Positions 24,301 through 37,400 of a stretch of 64,000 nt of DNA are shown here, one piece after another; position 1 is the first letter of the stretch, and each line of letters opens with the position of its first letter. Location: positions 25,039,379 to 25,103,378 of the forward strand of contig OX235263.1 in the NCBI GenBank assembly GCA_944472135.2. The letters run 5' to 3'. A model generated the notes under the pieces. The model searched no databases, was not told the DNA's origin, and saw nothing but the letters and a program-made list of their open reading frames with translations. The translations under genes and the position numbers were made by a program. This DNA is from Trichobilharzia regenti. Its lineage: Eukaryota > Platyhelminthes > Trematoda > Strigeidida > Schistosomatidae.

Positions 24301-27300
24301 GTAGAGGGTGCATAGATCATATCTTCACTCTTCGACAGATTCTAGAACATAGACACACTTTTCGGCGTCCAACAATTGCAATTTTCTTGACTTGAAGGCG
24401 GCCTTCGACTCCGTGGATCGAAAGGTACTATGGCAATGTCTGACTGTGAAGGGAGTGCCAAGAAAGTACATTGCACTAATCAAGGCACTCTATTCAAACT
24501 CACGTAGTCGTGTAAGGGCTTATGGGGAATTGTCATCTGAATTGGTAACAACCAGTGGTGTCCGACAGGGATGTCCACTTTCCCCATTTCTGTTTAACTT
24601 CATCATAGATATGCTGATGGAAGTATCCTTAACTGAACGTAATGACTTAGGAATCGACTTGTTACCAGGGAATAGTCTTATGGACTTAGAATATGCAGAT
24701 GACATAGTCCTGTTAGGGGAGGATGATGACAAAATGCAGAGTTTTCTGAACACTTTGAGCAGCAATCTTCGTATGTTCGGCATATGATTCGCCCCCGCAA
24801 AATGTAAGATGCTGCTACAGGACTGGACTACGTCAACTCCTAACTTAGTGATAGGGAGTGAAGTGATAGAACATGTTGACCACTTCACCTATTTGGGAAG
24901 TTGTATCAGCATCAATGGACTGATTGGCGACGAAATCTCAGCAAGGATCCAAAAAGCTCGAGCTGCTTTCGCCGACTTACACCATCTCTGGCGCAGGCGT
25001 GACATCCGGCTGGCTATCAACCAAGGGACGTGTGTACTGCTCATCAGTTCGCTCCGTCCTTCTCTATGGCTCTGAAACATGGCCAATACGCGTTGAAGAC
25101 ATGAAAAGGTTGACTGTTTTTGATCATAGATATCTACGATCTCTTTCTCACGTTAGGTGGTATAATAAGATAAGTAATGTTGACGTTAGGCGTAGAGTGT
25201 TGGGCAAACAGGGAAAATCAATCGACGAGGCTACAAAGTTACATAGATCGAGATGGCTAGGTCACGTGGTGCGCATGCATAACCATCGCCTCCCCCGACG
25301 ACGGGCATTACTAGCTGATATAGGTGCAGGTTGGAAAAGAGTAAGTGGTGGCCAAACAAAAACATGGCCTCATCAATCCATGAAATCCTTGACGGCTAAA
25401 CTGAGTCAGGTAGGGAGGGAGATGCAGACTTCCGGGTTGGGGCCCTCGGGACTGACTCTAGGAATCAATGGCTGGAGACAATAGGTGACATGGCTCAAAA
25501 TCGTTGTCAATGGCCAGCGCAGATGTATTCAGTCTCTGTAATCTTTCATATTCCTTTCTACCATTACCCATTCTGTTTCACTCTTATACTTGTCAGACTG
25601 TATTGATTCTCTTCACTCATCTTCTTGTGTACCATTGTGTGGTATTTGGAACGTGGCAACTCGAACTGTTGCACTTCGGTGCCAAGTTCTATGTTGAATC
25701 CAGACAGAGACAGAAGATTCCTACATATTCTGTAGATGACTTTGGTTTGCCTGTTAGGATTTGGTATCCAGATTCGATCAGGGTATTTCAGGAGAGAGTT
25801 TTGGGAGGATCTTTTTTCTCCTTTACACAACCTTGAGGGCGAATGTTCAATTGATATATACACTTTGATGAGGCAATCAGTTCACCTACCTGATGGTGTG
25901 GCGCTAGGTATATCGGCTGTTCTCCAAACGTATAATTGAACATTCGCCTTCAAAGTTTTTAAAGGAGAAAAAAAATCCTCCCAAAACTCTATCCTGCAAC
26001 ACGTGATCGAATCTCGATACCAAATCCTCCTAACAGGAAAACCAACTTTAAAGTCATCTACAGAATATGTAAAAATCCTGTCAAAAATTGTACGAATCAA
26101 ACTTCTTCAAACCACAGAAGCAATGGTAATCCACATGTTAAATCCCCGAACTCTGCATACAGGAGGAGTTTGTTCAGTCATTTAATCTATGTGTAAACTT
26201 GGGCACTGTGGTAGTAAGTAATTCCATATTATTCACCAATTTGAATGTACATATAGACACACATACACAGAAGGGAGGACTCATCGATCTCTGCAAGTAG
26301 GGGCTAGCTTCAGAGCATGTTCCTAAATGGCCCCAAAAACAAACAGAATCTTCAGAACCCATTAATGGTGAGAACAGGAAACCTAGCTCCTCTGCTGAGT
26401 AACATATTATAGAGACAGGATTAAAATTGACGCTAACACATCTTTTAAACCCTATCTATAAAACGTGTTTGGGGAGGGCGTATCCTAAAGTTTGTGGAAG
26501 CCTAGCTGTCAATTAGAAAGTTTAAACCACCTTTATGCGTTCAGATCAACAATTCATCATATTAAACCTTCCTTGGTAAATTTAGTTTTGATACCAGCCA
26601 AGGTAGATGTACTATTATCTCTGTTATTTGGTTTAGTGATCTTCATTGTTATTTTGACCTTCTGTATGTCCTTTTAAATTGACCTAATTGGTCTATTTTC
26701 TCACCTCTTAACTCCTTTTTAATTTCATATATATTCCTATGACAATTCCGTGTGTGATGATGACCAGATGGTTCGAATTGTGTTGTGAGCACAAATACAT
26801 TGCAACACGATTCAGACAAATTACGTCTTATATTTTTTTTAAAAATTTTCCTTCACGTTCCCCAGTGGAACATCGGGCTTCAACCTAGTGGCTTGAAGTT
26901 TCTGTAGCAGTGGTGTTTATTTTACAGGATAGGGTTGCTAGCCTCATGCCCAACCTTTCCTGTTTACCAGCATTATTTCTGGCTTAGTGAGGTAAAGGAG
27001 TATGTTGGCGGTCGGGGATCGAACCCCGGATCATGTGAATGGTCGGCGAGTGTCCTAACCCGCTATGCCTCCGACGTACACGTCTTCTTATTGCTATATC
27101 TAAATTCCATATTAGTTTGTTGATTAGATGTATCACACAGTCAGTGAAACAGTATTATTATTTACTGGATGACACAGTTTCGAACAAAATTTACTATGGT
27201 TCATAATCATATATTCAAATTATAATCACACGATTTCGAAAATTGAGTTTTATAGTGTACTTTGTCCTCCTAGGGGTAGTAGAATTTTCCAGATATCTGG

Positions 27301-30300
27301 GTGGACAGGTGTCGGATCATTCCTATTACACGTGTTTTCAGTTGATTCGATAAACAAAGCTTCCGTTGTTATCAATCTCTCCCTTCACCCTGGTGTTAGA
27401 TTAGATTTTAAAACTGTCATCCTATCCCCTCCTATTGTATGATTGTGTGTGTATCATTTAATCTACAATGGACCTAATGTATCTTAACTCCGGATATGTC
27501 ATTTTTAATCGTATTATTTTCTTCCCTCACTCCCTATTGAATCTCTACCATTTATTACTACTGTTGTAGGCTTAACTTTTGTTCAATTTTGGTTGAATTC
27601 TACTCACATCTGTCAATCATATTACGTCATTCAGTTTACTCATTTAATTTCTACCCGATTAACACCTTCTATACTACATAATTTGTTAGCTAAGACGAAA
27701 TTTACAACCTGAATGAAATTAGTGTCTCTCAAGACCATTTAAATCATTGTCAAGTCTTTTCCGCCAGTTGGTTCAAACCAGTAGAATCCTCCTATCTGAG
27801 AGCTGTCTTCTTTTCTTCCTGACATGTGAATGTCAGTTGTATCATGTCGTGGTAGTTATCGTTGTGAACAGTCGAAAACGAGCTCTCACTATTATACTAA
27901 CTCATGGCATTAGAAAAATCTCCAGCAGAGATTGCATGGAAGAGGAGCTCCTCTGTTCCTCAAAAATATCCTGGCTCAAAATAACATTCTTTAGCCGTCC
28001 GATACTTCGAAACAACACGAAGGACAAACTCTTGCATATAACCAATTCAATGTGCATATACCAGTTCACCTGCTCGTACGGAGCTAGGCACATAGGTCAT
28101 CGTTGTATTCGCATCCTTTCAAAACGTGTTAGAGAACATTACCCAGCGTGGCTGCAAAGAGGAGGCACCAGTTCAATCAGAAGTGCCATTATTGAACATC
28201 TGATTAACACCTCCCACAACATCTCAACTGATTCTTTCAAAGTGATTTACAAAGTCAACATAAACCTACCAAAAGCAGTATGTTTCTGACTTCTTTGTAC
28301 TGCAGAACCCTCGCAATATGCATTGAGAAGCTGTGTGTTCAAAAGAAATTAGTCCAACACCTCTACAACTACCATGAACCTAGTTAGGTATGTTCCCTTT
28401 GCTTTCGTTTTTTTTTCTTCTTTTTTCGTTCTCTATTTTCTTTTTGAGTAATTTTTTCGTTCGCTGTGTGTCTAATCCTTACTCCCTCAGTTTTCATTCG
28501 ATTCACTGCATTTTTTCAGTTATAAAAGCAGTCATTTTAAGTTTGTTTCCATGCTTTTCCTGTTCACATTTATAATTCGTTTAAAATAACTATTTTACAA
28601 TTATATTCTCATCCTGTGCAATTTTTGTATTTCTAAGGCTCTTGTAATCTATATTCACACCTCCTAACTCCCATCTCAAGTTGAAAATTATTATTTCAAT
28701 TTGTTTCCATGCTCATTTTTCTACACACTTGTAATTCGTTCTAATCCTGTGTAATTTTGTTTCTTAAGCCTCTCGTAAAAACCATATCTATAGTTGAAAA
28801 TAATTATCACCTTTTATTCGCTGTCGTAATTATGTGTAATCAAACAAGAAAATGTAGCCATGTAAAATAATGTATTTAAATGCGATTGTACAGCTGCTTT
28901 TGAAAATGAAATAGCCGAAAAGACAGATATCTTTGCTGAACTCTTCGTGTTCTCTTCTTCTCTAATAGTGATTACAACAGCAAGCTCACAAATCTACTCG
29001 ACAGGAAAGTTTGTGAACGGAAGAGACTCGTAAATTATTAAGGTTGTATTGACGGTCCCATCAATTATAGAGAATTTGAATAAGCGAGAACAACATTGAT
29101 TGTCAGAATAACATGGTACCATCATTTATTTCGTTGGCTTCTCGTAGCTGCTTACAGCCTAAAAAATTTTCAGGTTTAGTACAAAACGTTTAACATACTT
29201 GCAAATTTTACATGTTGTCAGTTGACAGAAAGTTTCACAATTAGTAAACAGTGCTCAGAAAATTGCGTTATATAGTTTTTACGCATTCTTGCATTATAAT
29301 TGTGAAACTTTCTGTCAACTGACAACATGTAAAATTTGCAAGTATGTTAAACGTTTCTGTACTTAAACCTGAAAATTTTTTAGGCTGTAAGCAGCTACGA
29401 GAAGCCAACGAAATAAATGATGGTACCATGTTATTCTGACAATCAATGTTGTTCTCGCTTTATTCAATTTATCAAGGGGAATAAATGCATGAAATATTTT
29501 AATCTTCCTATCATCATTGTCATCATCAAAGTAAACCCACAAAGTATACTTAATTCAAAACAAACTAACTAGGAGTGTAATCAATAATATAAATATATAT
29601 ATATATATATATAAACCTACTTTTAATTTAGACATAGCTTCTTGTGTAGTTAAATTACTAAGATCTAAATTTGTTTCAGGAGCTCCTGCATTTGTCATAT
29701 CAGAGGAAACTTCAACATCTTGTGACCAATCATTGATTGGTGCTAGTTGGATAGCTAATTCAACTGCTTTCTTTGTGGCTGCTTCAACTTCGTCCAGTCT
29801 TGCTTGTACATCGACATTGGCCAACTTGTCTAGGCGTTCACCAGCAGCACGAACAGCCGCCATTACAGCTTCAGCTTGAGCCATATCCGCTTGACCAGCA
29901 CTAGCAGCTGCTATTAATTCTTCAGCAGCTTTTAAAGCTTCCTGTTTGAAACAGAGAGATGATGCGAAAATTAAAACTGAAAGGAGACAAAATGAATTTG
30001 AAAAAAAATTTTAAGCAGTTAAATTTAAACTGCATCGGTAGAATGTTCACCAGCCACGCACATGTGATCTAGAGTGTGATTCCTGGTGGATGCACTCCTA
30101 AGTTCCGCAAAGCCATTAGTACGTCGATGGCACAATAGTAGAATGCTCACCGATCACGCCTCATGTGGTCGGGGTTGGATCCACGGTCACAGACGCACTT
30201 CTTTACCTCGATAAGCCACTAATAAGACTGGTATAGAGGGAAGGTTGGGCATGAGGGCTAGCGACTGCACCTCGTAAATATAAACACCATTGCTATTGAA

Positions 30301-33300
30301 ACTTCAAGGTTCTAGATTGAAGCCCTATGTTCCACTGGGAACGTAAATAAAAAAATCAAAACCTCCTAAAGATTACTTCATCTGAAAATCTAATGCCCAA
30401 ATGGCTTTCGGGTTAACATCTCCAACTTCAGAACTACTGGATGACATGAAATCACTTTCTTCAGAATTAGAGATACCTTTTGTTGAAATACAACTAGGTC
30501 CAGAGCACCCTGCTGATGTCCTCCAATCACGAAGGAGAGTCTCATAAACTAATGTCCACATTACAAATTGACCTGTAGAATTCATTGCAGTTGTTAGATT
30601 TCGGCATGAACTTAAATGAGTTAGAGAGAGAGAGATCACTGGAAACAGCCAGGGAACACTAGACAGCTGTTTTGTCCTAACTTGTGACTCTCCATCGGTG
30701 ACCTACACAGCCTCCAACAGGTGTCTAACGTGAGAGTTTCAAGTTAACAGACCAGTATCGTTGGCTATTCAGACGCCTTGGCCAAAACTCCATGACTCGT
30801 CAATTCTAACTTTGTCAGTTAATGGTAAGCACCCATTTCCCGTCCACATGTTCGAGCCCATTGGTCACAACTTCTCAGTAGAGCTTCAGGATATCTATCC
30901 CGTAGTAGCCATCAGTGATCTGAAGATTGATATTCAAGTTGTGGAATCCAAGCGAATTCGGATTAATTTAATTCCTACTGTTAGACCACATCAAGAACCA
31001 ACATCATTCAACCCCACTAGACGGACTACACACATGACACTGATTACAACCCCCCCCCCTTGCGCCTCTCCATCGAGTGACCACTACTATTCACTTACCA
31101 AATAATCAGTTCTAGCTTTTTCTAGCAATTGCTTACGAGCCTCTTCTAGTTGTCTACGATATTCAGCTGTAGCTGCATGAGCTTGATCAAGATCAGTTGT
31201 CTCAGGTAGGACAAAATCAGATATCAATAGGCGTTCAGCAGCTCGAATAGTTTGATTCATTCGAAGCATTGCTTGTGATTGACGATTCTTTAATTCTTCG
31301 GCATGATCTAAATCAACAAATTTGATAACCTGTTTACCAAATAAAAAAATAAAAGAAAGAAATTTGAAAAACGAAAATAAGAGAAAGATGAAATAATGGA
31401 GAAAAATACTTCTGGGAAGAGCATAGCCTAGAAAAATTTCCAGGTCAGTGATCAAAAACACGTGAGTCAGTAAAGAGATCACTTTTCTCGTAACCAGCGA
31501 GACATTGTTGACACGTGTCCACGAACTCTTACCAGTATAGAGTGATTATGAGCTGGAAAACCAGCAGCACTGGACACCTGTTTCATCCCAGTTTAGGACT
31601 CTTTGGCTGTAATAACCTACCGTCAGAAGCTTCAGTTTTACAAGGCAAGTCCATAGACCATTCTCAGTCACCGGGACTTGATCCAACGGCCAACCCCATA
31701 AATTCCAACTTCAGCCAATCCACGACATATACCAGCATGGTTATCATCAAAAGGAAAATGCAACGGTCAGCAGCTCAGTTCTCTAGCACATAGTTACTTA
31801 TGGTATCATGCAGAATTATCGGCCACTTTGTTGGAAGTCATACGCAAAATGCGGTCAAACCGTTCAAAGGATTTCACCTGCATCTTCTTCATGCAATCGA
31901 AGCTTTTGCAATCCATAAGGAAAAACTCTGTGAAATTTTTGTTCAAAAACGTTTTATTTAGGGTCTCTTTTATTACCATGGCCTTAGTGTCAAATATTGG
32001 ACCTCCTGAATAATTCTAGAATAAACTCTATGTGGTTGTTTATATTTTTGTAGCGCCTTTTTTCCATCTTTGTTCTCAAACGATTACTCATCGCTCAACT
32101 AACTGATTATTTGTCAACCGCCCCCTCCTCGATTACATAAGACTATACACAAACTCTTCAAACAGTAATATTACTCATACACTTTGACTTATCTTTGTTA
32201 CTAAGTCGCAAATAACCTCTGACTTCTGCTGTCAAATGACACTGTGTATATGTAAACCGCTTAAATAACTGTACAACTTTGAAGTAGAGCTAAACGAAAA
32301 GGGATCTCTTTACTTCCTTGTGTGTTCTTCATAACTAGCAAAATCGATCAACCTTGACCACACGACAACCAATGAAACTTTATATTTCAAACGCTCAAAG
32401 CCCTATGTTCCAGATGGAAAGCGAAGGAATAGAAAATAATTTTAAAAAATAATAAATTTGTGAATCATTTCGTTAATGAATTTCGTGCAATGCTGAATAT
32501 GCCATCAAGACTGACGGTGAAACGTCCAAGATCAGACGAAAAAGCTTGGGGAACACAAGGCTAAATCTCCTTCAACTTCATCTTGAGTTATAAATTACAT
32601 TTTTTTAACCTCAAAGTTAGAATAGCTGTGACAATAATAAGCAAATAGACGCTGAATACATTTTCATGCCATAGTAATATATGCAGTATTCCCGAATGAT
32701 TAGTTGTACTGCATTCTAAAAGTTAATAATTTCAATAACAGCAGCTTGTTTACAGAATACAGTTCCTGTGAGCAATCGAGAAACAGCTACATGCCATCAG
32801 TCAGAATTAATCTGTTCTAATGTTACGCATAAAACAACCAAAAAGTTGTTTTCTATGAGCTGGAAAGTTTATTTGCGTCAGCTTGAACATGATTGGTTGC
32901 CTCTGCATGTCTTATCAGTCCCTAGTCCAAATGTATTGATTATTTTGTTGACCTTCTGACCACTGAAACAACAACTACCAATCACATAGACTGATTGGCA
33001 GACAGGCTGATAAAATTGTGGAGACTTAATTCTGGATGCTTATTCTCCAAATTAAAGTCTGAACTGAAGATGTTGTCTAGAAAGACAATGAAACCTTCTC
33101 AAACAAATCCCATCCATCCCAAAAACATGCAAACACCAAGAAATATCCAACTGTGCTACAATTCTTCTCCATCATGTCACAAGATAAGCGTCGATTGGGG
33201 TTATTATTATATTATTATTATTATTTAAACGCATAAAAACTTGCTACAATATGGCACCAAGAAAGATGCGCCATACAGTAACAATAAAACAATATATATA

Positions 33301-34424
33301 TATATATATAAGTAGAGACTGGATAAAGAACTTCATCTGGAAGGAAAACAGTCAGGCTTAACAGGTTCAAACAGTATTCGTTAACTATCATCGAGAAGGG
33401 AAGAAAAAAGGAAATTGCAACACGTGTAATAGCACGCGATAAGTTTCATTGATTGTTTGTTGCTTCATTCAATTCATTGTGTGAGGGCTGAAATACTTCC
33501 CGGGCGCCCAGACCGACGCACGTGGTTTTATTAAGGGGCCATCCGCCGAGCCTTTGACTTGGAGTCTAATCCGTAAGGCAGCGGAGCAGCGTCAGGAGCT
33601 GCATTCCCATGGGTTCATACGCCATTTGATCAGATTGGATACTGGAGCCCATGTACCCCATGGTAACTGCTTTTAGTTTAACCGCTATCCAAACAACTTT
33701 CCTGACATGGTAGAGTCTCAGTTTAGCATGTTGGGTCATTACGGTATTCAAGCCCGACCACCACAACAAGGTAGCAGTTATCGGCCGGGCCGACTAGGGG
33801 TTGGGATGAAAATCTCGGACCACTTTCACTTTCATTCATTGCCACCTATGCGGAATAAGTCTCCTAACGCAAAACCAACTCAGATATACAGTCACCCTAC
33901 TATCAATCTCACCATTCATACATATAACAAGAACTTCATTAGCTGAAATGCAAACTTGTAAAAGCACTGGACCTTGAAATACACATATTCAATATTTAAT
34001 ATTGCCTAGAATGAATACATCTCAAAAAATCCGTATACACAGACGTAAACTCACACACATACACATATAAAAACAAATAATTCACATGACGTATAATACG
34101 TATAATAACATTAATCTAACGGAAAAGAAAACTTCACATCTCAAAGAGAGAAAACAAAGCATTTTGCTTTGTTTTAGAAAAATCAACAACTCAGGAAATC
34201 CTGTTCTCATTACATAATCAATTATTTCATTAAGTGAGTGGCTTGATGAGATTGTCCGTTTCTATACATACGTATATGGTAAGTAACAATTTCTCACCCA
34301 ATGTAATGTGCTGTTGAATATATAACGATTAATATCTGATATCATTATTATTATTATTACTATCATTATATAGACAGATAACGTGAGTAGGTTAGTAACA
34401 GTTTTGAGAAAAACAAACGATAAG

Positions 34425-34476
<52 letters not shown>

Positions 34477-37400
34477 GGGACATCTTATTTAGTTAAATAT
34501 ATATAAATTACTACTGTAACATTTGTAAAAAAAATTATATTTGTAAAATCTCAGTGAAACTGAAATGATTAATTCCAACGTTTCGTTCGGCAATCTGGTC
34601 CGAACTTCTTCACGGTAATTAATCGAAATTAACACAACAGGTTTATATATAAAAAGCGGGACATCTCTTGTTTTTAAAAACTTTGTCCAATCATCAGTCA
34701 TAAAACAAGTATAATAAACAAAATTGTACGAGTTGTGATCAAAATTTGACCTCAAACTTACAAATATTGATCCACCTTTGTTAAACACTTTAAACACAGT
34801 GTGTATGTGTGTGTGTGCGGATAAACAGTTGTAAAACAATGTCTTAACGTCTCCTTAAGTAGATATAGACAGTCGAGGAACTTTGACCAAGTATTATTAG
34901 TTAGTGATGCATTACCATTCTTATTTATTAATCAGGATTTCCTATGCATCAGCTAACATCACACCTTCATGTCTGTTCAAACTGTTAGCATCTAGAATTT
35001 TATGATTAGACGTATTTTCAAAATTATGGTGTTTAGGATTAGAGTTTAGTTTAAGCACCCTGTCAAACTTATTACTTTGTATCCTTTCTGAAAATTGAGC
35101 TGCTTTATTCGACCTACTAAAGTTGTCAGGTGACTCGACAGCTACGAATTTAGGATACGCATTCTGTTGTAGACAACGGAGAGTGGAAACACGATGATTG
35201 TGCCAATTACATAGTTTCTTTGTTAATTTAATTCGATTACAAAATAAATCAAACGAACTGTAGTCAAGATTTGACAGAATAGTTCTAAAATATTTGTTCC
35301 CGACTGTCTATATGTACTTATGGAAACGTTAAGACAGTTTTACAATTGTTTATCCGCACACATACACACTGTGTTTAAAGTGTTTAGCAAAGGTAGATCA
35401 AGTCTAAAGGTCAAATTTTGATCACAGACCATACCATTTTTGTTTATTATACTTGTTAATATTTGTTTTATGAATCACGATTGGAGAAAGTTTTTAAAAA
35501 CAAAAGATGTTCCTTTTATATATAAACCCGTGTTATGTTAATTTCGATTAATTACCCTGAAGAAGTTCGGACCAGATTGCCGAACTCAACAAATGTTGTA
35601 ATCACTCATTTCGATATCACTGAGATTTTACAAATATAATTTTTTACAAATGTCTACTTCTCACTTGGCGCCCAAATATTTTAGAACTATTCTGTCAAAT
35701 CTTGACTACAGTTCATTTGATTTACTGCTGTAACGGTACTAGATGGGAGACTTCGTGAAAGGAAGATTTATTTGCAACTTGGTATATCTTTATATAGCCA
35801 ATTTTTGTACACGCAACGCACCATCTGCACAGGTCTTCTGAGTTGGTTATGCTACTTCCGGCCTTCGATCATATTATTATGGTTCCTATGTATCTCCGCA
35901 GCGCTGTATCATTCGCTTTCTCTGACATCAAATCTATCTCTATCTGCTTGCTCTTTGATGTTTTCGCGCTGATGATTATCTCTTTATAAGCCACGGATAA
36001 ATCCTATCAGTATCACACGCCACGCTACTTCATATGTACGATGGTGATTATTTAAAGTTTTGTAAAAGAGAGGAAGCCATGATGACTCTTCAGTAACTTA
36101 TACCCGACCGATAACTGCTACCTTGTCGTGGTGGTCGGGCTTGAATACCGTAATGACCTAACATGCTAAACTGACTGGGACTCATGCCCCTGCAGGTCCT
36201 ACCATGTCAGGAAGGTTGTTTGGATAGCGGTTAAACTAAAAGCAGTTACCATGGGGTACATGGGCTCCAGTATCCAATCTGATCAAATAGCGTATGAACC
36301 CATTTTAGAATAACAGTCAGTTATGCGGTGAATCCTTTATCAACATGAAATCGATCTGGAAATCTTCTTCACTAACTTAGCCAGCCAGTCATCATAAACA
36401 ACAAGATTCGGATTCTGTTCAACACCAATGTCAAGTCAGTTAGTCAGTCACTTCTTCTATACGGGTAAGATATATATGGCTAGCGTGTCACGAAAGGGAT
36501 TTCCAACAAGACACTTCGGACTTTTATCAACCGCCAGCCAGCCGGTCAGCCAGAAAGAATTAGCAACGAGAAACTCTGGCTGGCTAGGAATAAATCAACA
36601 GGCGAGAGCAGATTGCTCAACAAATATGAAGGAGAAATCGGAGGTCGATTGATCGGACATACATTGTGGAAGCTGTCGAATGACGTCACGCTCAGTGCAG
36701 CTGATCAATCGAATGGAATCCCAATGGGAAGCGACGAGTGGATCGTCGGTGCGAGAGTGATATAGATGAGATCGTGTGGCGAGTTGGAGAAAATCACAGA
36801 TTATGGTCAATCGTGGAGCTAGCCAGCTGAAGAGTAGAGCAGAGAATAGAAGAAATTGAAGATGTGTTATTAAATCCCTCCCTATGTTCCACTTGGAACC
36901 CGAAGGAATAATAATATGTGGAGGATATATTACCTATGAAAGAGAATAGAATGACTCTTTTCACTTTCTCAACGTCTCACTGAAGAGAAGAAAGGATGGA
37001 TCCAGTAAAAGAACCATATTTTGAAAGCTAGAGATCAAATCCCAATATATACACACGTCCTCAGGGTTGCACCAACCATATACAAATGTCATTTGAGCAG
37101 ATGCTTAGCACTTTATAGAGCAGTCGATATACTCCAAAGATTGAGAAAAGAAAAAAACTCCACAGCATACGGGAAATTCTAAGCGAAAATAGATTTCCAG
37201 AGAAGTCTATGAAAGCCAGCTTGAGCTAACATGGATGGGGAAAATGTCACTAGTTTTGCGTTAACAACTACTCGAGGGAAATATGCCAACTGCAATCCTA
37301 CTCTGACGTCTTTTTTTCTTATTCCTTTACGTTCACGGTGGAACATAAGGCTTTGAGCTAGAGACCTGAAGTTTCAGTAGCAGTCGTATTTATTTTTTTT

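Larger units (their letters stand above)
34500..35728. mobile_element. PLE terminal repeats with hammerheads in inverted orientation
   Basis: 34510-34880 reappears inverted at 35300-35665 (TTTATCCGCACA, GAAGAAGTTCGGACCAGATT and others). Between them the minus strand, from about 35305 to 34946, is open for about 120 codons without a stop: NKYFRTILSNLDYSSFDLFC, WHNHRVSTLRCLQQNAYPKF, KFDRVLKLNSNP. The same NH2-terminal peptide starts again on the plus strand at 35670-35728 (KYFRTILSNLDYSSFDLL). I infer two inverted PLE 5' ends. Both terminal repeats carry a hammerhead-like fold. Confidence 0.68.
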
